The translations under genes and the position numbers were made by a program. The notes under the pieces were generated by a model, which was not told where the DNA came from, searched no databases, and saw only the letters and a program-made list of their open reading frames with translations. From Streptomyces pactum (GTDB taxonomy: Bacteria > Actinomycetota > Actinomycetes > Streptomycetales > Streptomycetaceae): DNA of 64,000 nt. The DNA is taken from NCBI RefSeq assembly GCF_016031615.1, contig NZ_JACYXC010000001.1, positions 4,030,001 through 4,094,000 on the forward strand, in the 5' to 3' direction. Shown piece by piece: positions 56,320 through 64,000 of the stretch (position 1 is its first letter; every line of letters begins with the position of its first letter).

Positions 56320-56332
56320 TCTTCCGATGTCC

Positions 56333-57850
56333 TCACTGATCGTTCCGCGGCCTGATGACCTTCCCGGTCTCGGTCGTCGGCAGTTCCGCCACGGCGGCGA
56401 AGGTGTGGGGGGTCCGGGAGTCCGACAGACGCTCCCGGCAGAAGCGGTCCAGCGCGGCGAGGTCCACCGTCTCCGGGGTCACCGTGGCGCTGACGCGCTG
56501 CCCCAGGACCGGATCCGGTACGCCGGTCACCAGGCAGGAGGCGACCTCCGGCCAGGCGAGCAGGACCGCCTCCACCTCCTCCGGACTGACCTTCGCGCCG
56601 GCGACGTTGATGCAGGTGGACAGCCGCCCGGCCAGGACCAGGTCGTCCCCCTCCCACCGGGCCAGGTCACCGGTGGTGAACCCGCCGCGCGACGGGCCGG
56701 TGTCGACCGCGTCCCCGTCCGCGTAACCGAGCATCATCGACGGCGACTCCACGGTCACCAGCCCCGTCCCGGCCCCGGGCCCGGCTCCGGGCCCCGTCGC
56801 GTCCCGGGGCCCCGTCGCATCGGCCCTCGTCGCGTCCCCGGACCCCGTTCCGGCCCCGGCCTCCGGCGCGTCCCCCGGAACCGGCGCCAGGGTGACCTTC
56901 ACCCCGGGCAGCGGTACGCCGGGCCGCCGCAGGCCCGGCCGCCACGGCCGGGGGGCCCGGACACAGATCGGCCCGGTCTCGGTGGTCCCGTACACCTCGC
57001 CGACGTTCCCGCCGAGCCGCACCGCGACCTGTTCGGCGGTGTGCGCGTCCAGCGCCATCCCGGCGGAGAGGAACCCGACCGGGCGCCCGGCGGGCACCGG
57101 GCCGCGGGCCGACTTCGCCAGCAGCCGCAGCATCGGCGGCACCCCGACGAAGAGCGCCACGTCCCCGGCGGCCAGCTCCCGCAGCAGCATCCGCGGCCGG
57201 TCCGGCGGCAGCTGGCGGACCGGCGCGCCGGCCAGCGGGGCGGCCAGCGCGCACAGCCCGAACCCGTAGGCGTGCTGGAGCGGCACCGGGCACAGCAGCG
57301 TGGTCCTGGGGGTCAGCCGCAGCGCGTCACGGTAGTGGTCCGCCTCCGCGAGCAGGGCGGCGGCCGGGCGCAGCGCCACCCGCGGCCGGCCGGTGGTGCC
57401 CGAGGTGAGCTGCGCGGTGGCGGCCTCGGCGAACGCCGGCCGGATACGCCCCGGCCCCCGGCTCAGCGCCCGGTCCCCGCACCCGGTGACCGGGCCGGCG
57501 AGGGTGAGCGGCGATTCGGGCGGCGCGGCCAGGAAGTCGAGCGGGCAGCCCTCCTGGAGCCGGTCCAGCTCCCACCGGGTGAGCTTGCGGGAGAGCGGGA
57601 CGGCCACCCCGCCGGCCTCGATGATCGCGAACACATCGCTGATGAACTCGGCCGGCGGTCCGGCCACGGTGCCCACCAGGGCGCCCGGCCCCACGCCCAG
57701 CTCGCCGAGGGCCCGGACCTTGGCCTCGGTCCGGGCCAGCAGCTCCCGGGCGCCGGTGACGGTGTCGCCCGCCACCACCAGCGGGGCGTCACCGAGCCGG
57801 GCGGCCCGGTCCCGGAGCCGGGCGAGCAGCTCCGCGCGGGCGGAGGTCAT
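56333..57850 (-). CDS. ptmS: AMP-forming acyl ligase PtmS
   Basis: 505-residue ANL-family adenylating enzyme. The P-loop motif is QLTSGTTGRPR; GEVYGTTETGP is motif A5-like, TTGDLARWEGDDLVLAGR covers A7-A8, and the catalytic lysine is in TETGKVIRPR at the end. The recalled role is activating 3-aminobenzoate and loading it onto PtmI. A Gly/Ala/Asp/Thr-rich insertion (GTGSGDATRADATGPRDATG) near residue 340 looks like repeat expansion. ATG 57850 overlaps the ptmT stop (ATGA). Confidence 0.93.
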   Translation of the reverse strand: MTSARAELLARLRDRAARLGDAPLVVAGDTVTGARELLARTEAKVRALGELGVGPGALVGTVAGPPAEFISDVFAIIEAGGVAVPLSRKLTRWELDRLQEGCPLDFLAAPPESPLTLAGPVTGCGDRALSRGPGRIRPAFAEAATAQLTSGTTGRPRVALRPAAALLAEADHYRDALRLTPRTTLLCPVPLQHAYGFGLCALAAPLAGAPVRQLPPDRPRMLLRELAAGDVALFVGVPPMLRLLAKSARGPVPAGRPVGFLSAGMALDAHTAEQVAVRLGGNVGEVYGTTETGPICVRAPRPWRPGLRRPGVPLPGVKVTLAPVPGDAPEAGAGTGSGDATRADATGPRDATGPGAGPGAGTGLVTVESPSMMLGYADGDAVDTGPSRGGFTTGDLARWEGDDLVLAGRLSTCINVAGAKVSPEEVEAVLLAWPEVASCLVTGVPDPVLGQRVSATVTPETVDLAALDRFCRERLSDSRTPHTFAAVAELPTTETGKVIRPRNDQ

Positions 57851-59181
57851 CCGAGTCCGACCAGGGACCGCTGCAGCGCCCCGGCGACCTTGTCGATGAC
57901 GTCGCGGGTGTGCGCGGTGCTCAGGAACCACGGCTCCAGCGCGTTGGGGTGGAAGTACACGCCCTCCTTCTGCGCCAGCGTCTGGAGGCGGCGGTGCCGG
58001 GGGAAGTCGACGAGCGCGGCGAGCTGCCGCAGGTCACGGGGTTCGGCGGAGGGCTCGGCCGACCCCTTCAGGAGGGCCACCGACATCAGGGTGCCGACCC
58101 GGTTGATGTGCACCGGCCGCTTCTCGGTGGCGAACACCTCGCGCACGGTGTCCTCCATGTACTGCCCGGTGTCCTCCAGCCGTTCGTACAGATCGGGCAG
58201 GGAACGTATCTTGCCGAGCATGGCGACCACCGCCCGCAGCGCGGCGTGGTTGCCCGCGTAGACGCCCGCGTGGTGCGCCTCGTTGCTGGCCAGCATCCGC
58301 ATGGCGTGCCGGCGCCCGCCGAACGCGGCCACCGGGAAACCGCCGCCCATCACCTTGGAGAGCACGGTCAGGTCGGGCTCGACGCCGTACCGTTCCTGTG
58401 CCCCGCCGCGGGCCACCCGGAAGCCGGTGATCACCTCGTCGAAGACGAGCATCGCGCCGCTGCGCCCGGTCAGCTCCCGCAGCAGCTGGAGGAAGCCGGG
58501 CGCCGGCGGGATCACCCCGGCGTTGGCCAGCACCGGCTCCACGATGACCGCCGCGATCCGGTCGCCGTCCCGGGCGAACAGCTCCCGCAGCGCGTCCGGG
58601 TCGTTCCAGCCGAGCTGCACGGTGTGGGCGAGCGCCTCCGGGATCATCCCCAGCGCGCCGGGGACGACGTCGGTGGGCCGGGTGCCCTCCATGTGCAGCG
58701 CGGTCTTGCCGGCCCGCAGGACCGTTTCGCTCCAGCCGTGGTAGTGGCCCTCGAAGGTGACGACCAGGGTGCGGCCGGTGGTGGCGCGGGCCAGCCGCAG
58801 CGCGGACGCCACGGCCTCGGTACCGGAGTTGGCGAACCTGACCTGCTCCACACCCGGCACCAGCTCGGCGATGAGCGCGCCGGCCCGGGCGTCCAGCTCG
58901 TGCGGCAGTCCGGTCATGTGGCCCTTGGCGAACTGGTCGGCCACCGCGTCGAGGACCTCCCGGTCGGCGTAGCCGAACAGATGGGGCCCGTACCCCATGT
59001 TGAGGTCGATGATCTCGCCGTCCTCCACGTCGCGGAGCAGGCAACCGCCGGCGCTCCGTACGACCAGCGGCAATGGAACCGCCGCGGCGCGCATGCTGCT
59101 GCTCACTCCGCCGGCGATGACGCTTTTTATGCCGTCAAGGGACTCGGCATTCGTCGGGCGGTCGGCATCGTTGGCACCCAC
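57847..59181 (-). CDS. ptmT: 3-Aminobenzoate synthase PtmT (PctV), GSA-aminotransferase fold
   Basis: 444-residue class III PLP enzyme resembling glutamate-1-semialdehyde aminotransferase. The PLP lysine is in VLSKVMGGGFPVA; NSGTEAVASA and FDEVITGFR are the phosphate and cofactor motifs. The homologue PctV was shown to turn 3-dehydroshikimate into 3-aminobenzoate by itself. GTG 59181 has a GGAGG at ideal spacing, so this start is well supported despite upstream open sequence. First gene of the leftward ptmT-S-R-Q operon, all joined by overlaps or a 13-bp gap. Confidence 0.94.
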   Translation of the reverse strand: MGANDADRPTNAESLDGIKSVIAGGVSSSMRAAAVPLPLVVRSAGGCLLRDVEDGEIIDLNMGYGPHLFGYADREVLDAVADQFAKGHMTGLPHELDARAGALIAELVPGVEQVRFANSGTEAVASALRLARATTGRTLVVTFEGHYHGWSETVLRAGKTALHMEGTRPTDVVPGALGMIPEALAHTVQLGWNDPDALRELFARDGDRIAAVIVEPVLANAGVIPPAPGFLQLLRELTGRSGAMLVFDEVITGFRVARGGAQERYGVEPDLTVLSKVMGGGFPVAAFGGRRHAMRMLASNEAHHAGVYAGNHAALRAVVAMLGKIRSLPDLYERLEDTGQYMEDTVREVFATEKRPVHINRVGTLMSVALLKGSAEPSAEPRDLRQLAALVDFPRHRRLQTLAQKEGVYFHPNALEPWFLSTAHTRDVIDKVAGALQRSLVGLG

Positions 59182-59426
59182 TGAGAACCTCCGGCTTCGA
59201 CGGCATATTCCCGGACCACAGATTGCCGCAGGGCGTTGCTGTCCGATAGTGACCGTTGGCGGATTGGCTGGATCGCGGGGGTGGGCGGCCCGCACCCGAT
59301 GGCATGATCGGACGGGCCGCAGCGGCGGACCGAAGAGGGCGAATGCCGAGGAGCGCCACCGAAAAGGACAGCGCCACAGCGAAAGTGCACATCGCGGACG
59401 GGGGAGTCCCACCGAGAGGGGATGTC

Positions 59427-60182
59427 ATGTCGTCTCGCCGAGCCGTCGCCGTGGTCACCGGGGCGGGGTCGGGACTGGGCGCCGCCGTCGCGCTGCGGCT
59501 GGCCGCCACCCATGACCTGGTACTGACCCATCTGACCGAGGACGACGCGCTCGCCGAGACCGCCGGGCGGGCCGCGGCGGCCGGCGCCCGGGTGCTGGCC
59601 ACCGTCCCCGGTGACCTCACCGACCGGCGGACCGTGGACCGGCTCGAAGCGCGGATGGCCGAACACGCCGAACACCTCGACGTCCTGGTGTGCAACGCGG
59701 GCGCCTACCGTTACGTGCCCTGGCCGGAAACCTCCTGGGAGGACATCCGGGCGGCCGTGGAAGTCAATCTGCTGGCGCATATCGCGTGCATACACGCCGC
59801 AACCCCGCATTTGGTGGCACGCGGAATGGGCCGCATCGTCGCGATTTCCACGGTTCTCACCCAACTCGGACGGGTGGAACTCGCGCCGTACATTGCCGCG
59901 AAGGGTGGACTGGAGTCACTCGTTCGTGCGCTGGCTCGCGAACTCGGGCCGCACGGCATTACAGTGAATGCCGTTCGACCAGGGTCGATCGAGCTGAGTG
60001 TGGAACAAAGGCGCCACCCGGATTATCCCACCTGGCGGCAGCGCGAGTTCGCGCGGCAGTGCATCAAACGCCACGGGCGCCCGGAAGATGTCGCGGCGGC
60101 GGTGGCCTTTCTGGTTTCCCCGGAGGCCGGATTCATCACGGGCCAGAGTCTGACCGTGGACGGCGGGTGGGATCTCAACTGA
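59427..60182 (+). CDS. ptmU: Short-chain dehydrogenase/reductase PtmU
   Basis: 251-residue classical SDR. Cofactor motif TGAGSGLGAA, NAG motif in VCNAGAYRY, catalytic Ser in AISTVLTQ and Tyr/Lys in PYIAAKGGL, and the C-terminal GQSLTVDGGW. It is expected to oxidise or reduce a hydroxyl of the sugar or cyclitol. ATG 59427 has GAGAGG six bases before it. From about 59,760 to 60,130 the GC content and codon bias drop noticeably compared with its neighbours. Confidence 0.92.
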   Translation: MSSRRAVAVVTGAGSGLGAAVALRLAATHDLVLTHLTEDDALAETAGRAAAAGARVLATVPGDLTDRRTVDRLEARMAEHAEHLDVLVCNAGAYRYVPWPETSWEDIRAAVEVNLLAHIACIHAATPHLVARGMGRIVAISTVLTQLGRVELAPYIAAKGGLESLVRALARELGPHGITVNAVRPGSIELSVEQRRHPDYPTWRQREFARQCIKRHGRPEDVAAAVAFLVSPEAGFITGQSLTVDGGWDLN

Positions 60183-60219
60183 CCTGCGTGCGGCTGCCCG
60201 CAGGCCGAGCCCAAGGACC

Positions 60220-60900
60220 ATGACGCTGATGGCGTACGGAGAACAACCCCTCACGCGCGTGCTGCTGGTGCGGCACGCCCAGTCCCACGCCAGTGTCCGG
60301 AAGGTCGTGGCCGGCGCCGCGACCTGCGAGGGCCTCACGGAACACGGCCGTGAACAGGCCGGACGCCTGGCCGCCCGGCTGGCCGCCGAACGGCTGCGCC
60401 CGGACGCCCTGCTGACCAGCCCGGTCCGCCGGGCCCGGGAGACCGCCACCGTCCTCGCGGCCGGCCTCGGCCTGCCGGAACCGGTGGTCGAGCCCGAGGT
60501 GCGGGAACTGGACTTCGGCGCGGCGGACGGCCTGTCGATCGACGAGTACGGCCGCCGCCACGGCACCTTCGACATGACCGCCGAGCCCGACCGGCCCTTC
60601 GCCCCCGGCGGCGAGAGCTGGTCCGGGTTCCGCGGCCGGGCCGGCCGGGTGATGGGCGAGCTGGCCGACCGGTACCCGGGCGGCACCGTCCTGGTGGTCT
60701 GCCACGCCGGCCTCATCGTCGCCGCCACCTCCGGGCTGCTGGACGTCGCCCCGCCGGTCCTCTTCACCGACGCCTCCCCGGCCGCCACGTCCGTCAACGA
60801 GTTCGTCCGCTCCGACACCGGCTGGAGCCTGCTCCGGTTCGACGACGCCGCGCACCTGGAAGGAGCCGCCGGGCCGCTGCCGGGCGAACCGGTGCGCTGA
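60220..60900 (+). CDS. ptmV: Histidine phosphatase PtmV
   Basis: 226-residue phosphoglycerate-mutase-like phosphatase. The phosphohistidine motif is LVRHAQSH (RHA instead of the usual RHG), with TSPVRRARETA, VRELDFGAADG and the second catalytic His in VVCHAGLI. It would remove a phosphate from a pathway intermediate. ATG 60220 has AAGGA close by; ATG 60229 is possible. It follows ptmU by 37 bp and is the last cluster gene on the right. Confidence 0.92.
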   Translation: MTLMAYGEQPLTRVLLVRHAQSHASVRKVVAGAATCEGLTEHGREQAGRLAARLAAERLRPDALLTSPVRRARETATVLAAGLGLPEPVVEPEVRELDFGAADGLSIDEYGRRHGTFDMTAEPDRPFAPGGESWSGFRGRAGRVMGELADRYPGGTVLVVCHAGLIVAATSGLLDVAPPVLFTDASPAATSVNEFVRSDTGWSLLRFDDAAHLEGAAGPLPGEPVR

Positions 60901-61030
60901 GTCACCGAGGCGCTGAGCCGATGCGCGGTGGGCCGGTGCGGTGGGTCGGCTCGGTGGGCCGGTGCGATGGCCGATGCCCGCCGGGCCAGGCCGGCCGGCG
61001 ACGGGGCGGGTGCCGGTGGACCGGTCGCGG

Positions 61031-61112
61031 GGGTCGCGATGCGCCGGGGCGGGTACCGGCGGGCCGGACGCAAGGGTCGCGATGCGCCGGGGCGGGTACC
61101 GGCGGGCCGGAC
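61031..61112. repeat. 39-bp exact direct repeat, 43-bp period
   Basis: The unit gggtcgcgatgcgccggggc plus 19 further bases occurs at 61031-61069 and again, identical, at 61074-61112. A degenerate partial copy precedes it near 60995-61030. It is noncoding and at the cluster boundary. Confidence 0.75.
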
Positions 61113-61208
61113 TGGTCGCGTCCCGCGCCGCGGCGGCGTACGGGAACGCACACCGGCGTGGGGGACCGCCGTGGCCGCCGGGTCCGGGCACGGCACATCC
61201 CCGCCCGG

Positions 61209-61259
61209 CCCCGGCCCCCGTCGCCGGCTCGGCCCTCAGCCCCGGCCCCCGTCGCCGGC
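61209..61259. repeat. 20-bp direct repeat, 31-bp period
   Basis: ccccggcccccgtcgccggc occurs at 61209-61228 and 61240-61259. Related ccccggcc motifs continue to about 61330. Confidence 0.6.
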
Positions 61260-61879
61260 CCGGCCCCCCAGCCCCGGCCTCAGGCCCGGCCGGTCCCCCG
61301 GCCCCCCAGACCCAGGCCCGGCCCCGGCACCCGCGCCAGGAGCCGGGAGGGTGCGCGGCCGGCCCGGCGCGCGCCGGGCACTCCCGTTCGCCGTACCGCC
61401 CGGCGGAATGCATGTCCGCCCGCGGCGGGAATCGCGCCGTCCGCCGCGAACGCCACCGCGCGCGCCCGGAATTCCGTCGCCCGCCCCGCCCGGCCCCGGC
61501 CCGGCGCCGAGCGGGCGGCCGGCCGTACCGGAGAACCGCGAGATCCGGTCGGATATGCGGTGGAGCCGGTACGGACGGCGGGTGGAATCCCTGTCGCGCC
61601 CCGCTTGAGCCCGCCGTCTCGCCGAGGCCGCGGAGAAGCGGGCCGGACCCGGCCGCGGCCGGTGATTTCCCGGCGGGGGGCGAACAACTGGCCGAATGGG
61701 TGATCGTATGCGTCCGCTGAGTGATGTATTCGGGTCTTCTGGCGCAGGACTGAGTGAAGAGGCCGTGTCGGGACGGCTTCCTCGAAACAGTGCACGCGGC
61801 GCGTGTCGGCACCGCTACGGTAAGTCGCGGGGTGTCGCTTCGGGGGCGCGGCGAGTCGATTGGCCGGGAGGAGAGAGAC

Positions 61880-62647
61880 ATGGTGCACGAACAGTCCGGC
61901 GGTACGCCCGCCGAGCACCTCGACGGGCTGCTGGCCCGCGCCCAGAACGGGTTCGAGATCGACGATACGGTCATCATCCGGCTGCGGGACGCTCTGATGC
62001 ACCAGACCGAGCTGCGTTCCTGCCGCCAGTGCAACGAGCCGCCGGCTCCCCGGGGTTACACCACCTTCCGGCACATCTTCCTGCTCCCGGACGGCAGCAG
62101 CGTGGTGCTGTGGGAGCTCCAGCACAGCGCCGGCCCGGGGGACGGCCTCCAGCACGAGCTGTACGCCGACGAGGAGGCGCTGCTGCGGGCGGAGCGGCGC
62201 GCGCACCTGCGGACCGGCGGCACCAGCTGGGCGGAGGTCACCCTGGAGGGCCTCCGTCCCGAGGAGGTGCTGCGTACCCCGCTGCCGGTGGAGACGGTAC
62301 GGGCGTACGTGGCGGACAACTCCGCCGACCACGCGCGGCGGGTGCTGCGCCGGGCGGAGAACGAGGACCGGCCGGGCAAGGACGTCGAGCGGCTGCTGGA
62401 GACGGCGTTCGCGCACGACATCGCCCTCGCCCCCAAGCCCCGGCGGCGGTCGGGCGGCGAGGACACCACCTGGTGCCGCTTCTACGAGCACGCGTTCCTG
62501 CTGGCCGGCGGGGACGAGATCACCCTCTGGGAGCTGGAGCACAACCTGACCAGCGACGGACGGCTGGTCTGCGAGGTCTACCTCGACGAGGGGGCGGCCG
62601 AGATGGCGGCGGACCGGCGCGCCCGGGCCCGCGGCGTCGAGCTCTGA
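61880..62647 (+). CDS. DUF6227-type protein with internal repeat
   Basis: 255 residues from ATG 61880, preceded by GGGAGGAGAG. Two copies of a module are visible: TTFRHIFLLPDGSSVVLWELQH in the first half and FYEHAFLLAGGDEITLWELEHN in the second (each as seen in part). An SCRQCNEP CxxC sits before the first. The pattern matches what I remember of Streptomyces DUF6227 proteins, whose function is unknown. It marks the return to the conserved chromosome right of the cluster. Confidence 0.85.
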   Translation: MVHEQSGGTPAEHLDGLLARAQNGFEIDDTVIIRLRDALMHQTELRSCRQCNEPPAPRGYTTFRHIFLLPDGSSVVLWELQHSAGPGDGLQHELYADEEALLRAERRAHLRTGGTSWAEVTLEGLRPEEVLRTPLPVETVRAYVADNSADHARRVLRRAENEDRPGKDVERLLETAFAHDIALAPKPRRRSGGEDTTWCRFYEHAFLLAGGDEITLWELEHNLTSDGRLVCEVYLDEGAAEMAADRRARARGVEL

Positions 62648-63424
62648 CGCCGGGCCCGGCCGGGGACCCACTCGGCCGCGCGCCCGCCTGCCCCACATGG
62701 CGGACACCGGCTCGCCCGCGCCGTGGGCAGCCGCCAGCCTGAGGGGATGGAGGCCGGCGCGGGTCCGTACCGTCGTGGGCGCCCGGAACGGCGTCCCTCG
62801 TGCCCGGCCCGGTGGTGCACGCCCCCGGGCCGGACGTCCGCCTGCCCCCACCGGCCGGCCGGTGTCGCCGATCGGGTGACGCCGGCAACGGCCCGGCGCG
62901 GGATCCCGTATCCCTCGGCACTCCTGCCCCGGGCGCCGCTCCCGTCCCGGCCCCCTGCTCCCGCTCCCGCCCCTGCTCCCGCCCCCGGGGCCGCGGCCCG
63001 TGGTGTCCCGGCCTGCGGTGACGCGCCCGCCGGCGCCCTCGCTGCCGCCGCTCCGCCGTCCGGTGGCGCGCCGTCCGCGAGCACGGGGGGCGGCGCCCCG
63101 CCGACCGGCAACGCGACGGCCGTCCCGCCGGCCGGTGACGCCCTGGCCGGTGACGCCCTGGCCGGTGGCGCCCCGGCCGGGGGTGTCCCGTCCGGTGGAG
63201 GTGCCCCGCCCGGTGGCACGGCGGTCCGGCGTGCCGGGTCCGGCCCGCCGCACCGCCGCCGAGCGCGCGGCACGGACCGCCGGTGAGCACCTGAGCCGGA
63301 CCGCTGCCGACTGCCCGGGGGCGCGGGCCGCCCGGGGTCGCGGGGTGCGGCGGGGCCGGGCCGGCGGAGAGCGGGAGTAGCCGGTGCGGACACCGGACGG
63401 CGGGGGGCGGTGGGGGCGGCGGCG
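62648..63424. other. Gene-free GC-rich spacer
   Basis: About 780 bp between the DUF6227 gene and the phosphatase. Open frames translate to Ala/Pro/Gly repeats (PAPAPAPAPG) without domain or ribosome-binding site. It contains the 15-bp array at 63131. Confidence 0.5.
63131..63190. repeat. 15-bp tandem array (gccggtgacgccctg)
   Basis: Two exact copies (63131-63145, 63146-63160) are followed by two diverged ones (63161-63175, 63176-63190). The period is a multiple of three, so a coding origin (AGDAL repeats) cannot be excluded, but no gene is otherwise supported. Confidence 0.65.
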
Positions 63425-64000
63425 GTGACCGGCCGCGGGGCCGGGGCGCCCGCCGGGGGCGGCGGTGCCAACGGCCGGGAGGCGGACCGGGAGCGGCGGC
63501 GGAACCGCAGGTTCGCCGGCTGGCTCTCGGCCGCCCTGATCGCGGGCGGGGTGGTCTTCGACCTGCTGACCCCGCGGAACGTGTCGGCGGCACCGTTCTT
63601 CGCGGCCGCGCCGCTGATCGCGGCCCCCTTCGCCACCTTCGCCGTCACCGCGTTCACCGCGGCGGCGTCGGTCGGCACCGCCCTGGTCCTGATGCTCTGC
63701 CACGGGTTCGACGGCCCGCACGACCGCACCGAGTCGCTGTTCGAGTTCGTCACCGTCCTCACCGTCGCGCTGCTGGCCCTCGCCACCAACCGGGTGGTCC
63801 GCCGCGGCGGCCGGAAGCTCGCCTCGGCACGCGGCATCGCGGCGGCGGTGCAGCGGGCGGTGCTCCCGGTGCCCCCCGCGGTGGTCGGCGGGCTGGGGGT
63901 CGCGGCGCGTTACGAGGCGGCGCAGGCCGATGCGGGCATCGGCGGCGACCTGTACGCGGTGCAGGAGACGCCGCACGGGGTGCGCGCCGTGGTGGGGGAC
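63425..64000 (+). CDS. Membrane PP2C/SpoIIE-type phosphatase, 5' part only
   Basis: Partial gene running off the window; 192 codons are present. After a Gly/Arg-rich start there are three or four membrane segments (WLSAALIAGGVVFDLL, FFAAAPLIAAPF, AVTAFTAAASVGTALVLML, FVTVLTVALLALA). The start of a PPM-type phosphatase domain follows: QRAVLPVPPAVVGG and then AGIGGDLY, containing the first metal-binding Asp. This layout is common in Streptomyces signalling phosphatases of unknown targets. GTG 63425 is my start; GTG 63410 is equally possible. Confidence 0.85.
   Translation, partial: MTGRGAGAPAGGGGANGREADRERRRNRRFAGWLSAALIAGGVVFDLLTPRNVSAAPFFAAAPLIAAPFATFAVTAFTAAASVGTALVLMLCHGFDGPHDRTESLFEFVTVLTVALLALATNRVVRRGGRKLASARGIAAAVQRAVLPVPPAVVGGLGVAARYEAAQADAGIGGDLYAVQETPHGVRAVVGD

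Larger units (their letters stand above)
60901..61879. other. Gene-free spacer at the right cluster edge
   Basis: About 980 bp between ptmV and the DUF6227 gene. It contains the tandem repeats at 61031 and 61209 and, from about 61690, less GC-rich sequence that should hold the DUF6227 promoter. No attachment-site duplicate of the tRNA-Lys end and no integrase is visible. Confidence 0.55.

Noticed and set aside
63131..63190. Tandem array considered as a CRISPR
   Set aside because: Units are 15 bp and contiguous with no spacers, and there are no cas genes.
61280..63976. 898-codon leftward frame at the right end
   Set aside because: Low-complexity Arg/Gly/Pro sequence spanning two spacers and antisense to the DUF6227 and phosphatase genes; no start signal.

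Overview
The window is chromosomal DNA of a Streptomyces: very high GC with strong G/C third positions, the developmental regulator bldC beside a valine dehydrogenase and hrpA, the purF-purM pair, a tRNA Glu-Asp-Phe cluster, and DUF3073, DUF6274 and DUF6227 proteins in an order I remember from Streptomyces core chromosomes. The central 34 kb matches, gene for gene and in order, what I remember of the pactamycin (ptm/pct) cluster of Streptomyces pactum. The source is therefore most likely S. pactum or a close relative. This identification rests on protein families, gene order and memory; no database search was run.

Layout. 1-27 kb is mostly conserved chromosome: the 3' end of a gene, a Tat-exported sulfatase (left-facing), purF and purM, DUF3073, valine dehydrogenase, a conserved hypothetical, bldC with a textbook terminator, DUF6274, tRNA-Asp, hrpA, a membrane permease-like protein, an ECF41-type sigma factor next to an FAD oxidoreductase, tRNA-Phe/Asp/Glu, a small metallopeptidase, a lipoprotein that may be frameshifted, a DEAD-box RNA helicase, tRNA-Lys and a membrane-anchored hypothetical. 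27-61 kb is the biosynthetic cluster. From 61.9 kb the core chromosome resumes with DUF6227 and a membrane PP2C/SpoIIE-type phosphatase that runs off the end.

How the cluster works (family knowledge plus recalled pactamycin literature). PtmT makes 3-aminobenzoate from 3-dehydroshikimate. PtmS activates it and loads it on the free-standing ACP PtmI (phosphopantetheinylated by PtmP or a housekeeping enzyme). PtmK extends it to a beta-ketoacyl-ACP, and PtmJ attaches N-acetylglucosamine. PtmO and PtmG (hydrolase, deacetylase), PtmN and PtmU (oxidoreductases), PtmC (radical SAM) and PtmA (aminotransferase) convert the sugar into the aminocyclopentitol. PtmH, PtmL and PtmM (cobalamin-type radical SAM), PtmB (carbamoyltransferase), PtmD (methyltransferase) and a P450 decorate it. 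PtmQ builds 6-methylsalicylate and PtmR transfers it. PtmE and PtmF are the recalled pathway regulators. Transcription units: leftward ptmB-ptmA-(GPx, P450), rightward ptmC-ptmD, leftward ptmG-ptmF-ptmE, rightward ptmH to ptmN, leftward ptmO, rightward ptmP, leftward ptmT-S-R-Q, rightward ptmU-ptmV.

Main anomalies: the ptmQ polyketide synthase gene is interrupted by two apparent one-base insertions within about 80 bp; ptmL and ptmM are near-identical tandem radical SAM genes; PtmR and PtmK have altered active-site motifs; no exporter or obvious ribosomal resistance gene lies in the cluster; and an exact 11-bp tandem repeat and a dyad lie between ptmG and ptmH. Many spacers, and several protein linkers, are GC-rich low-complexity repeats.
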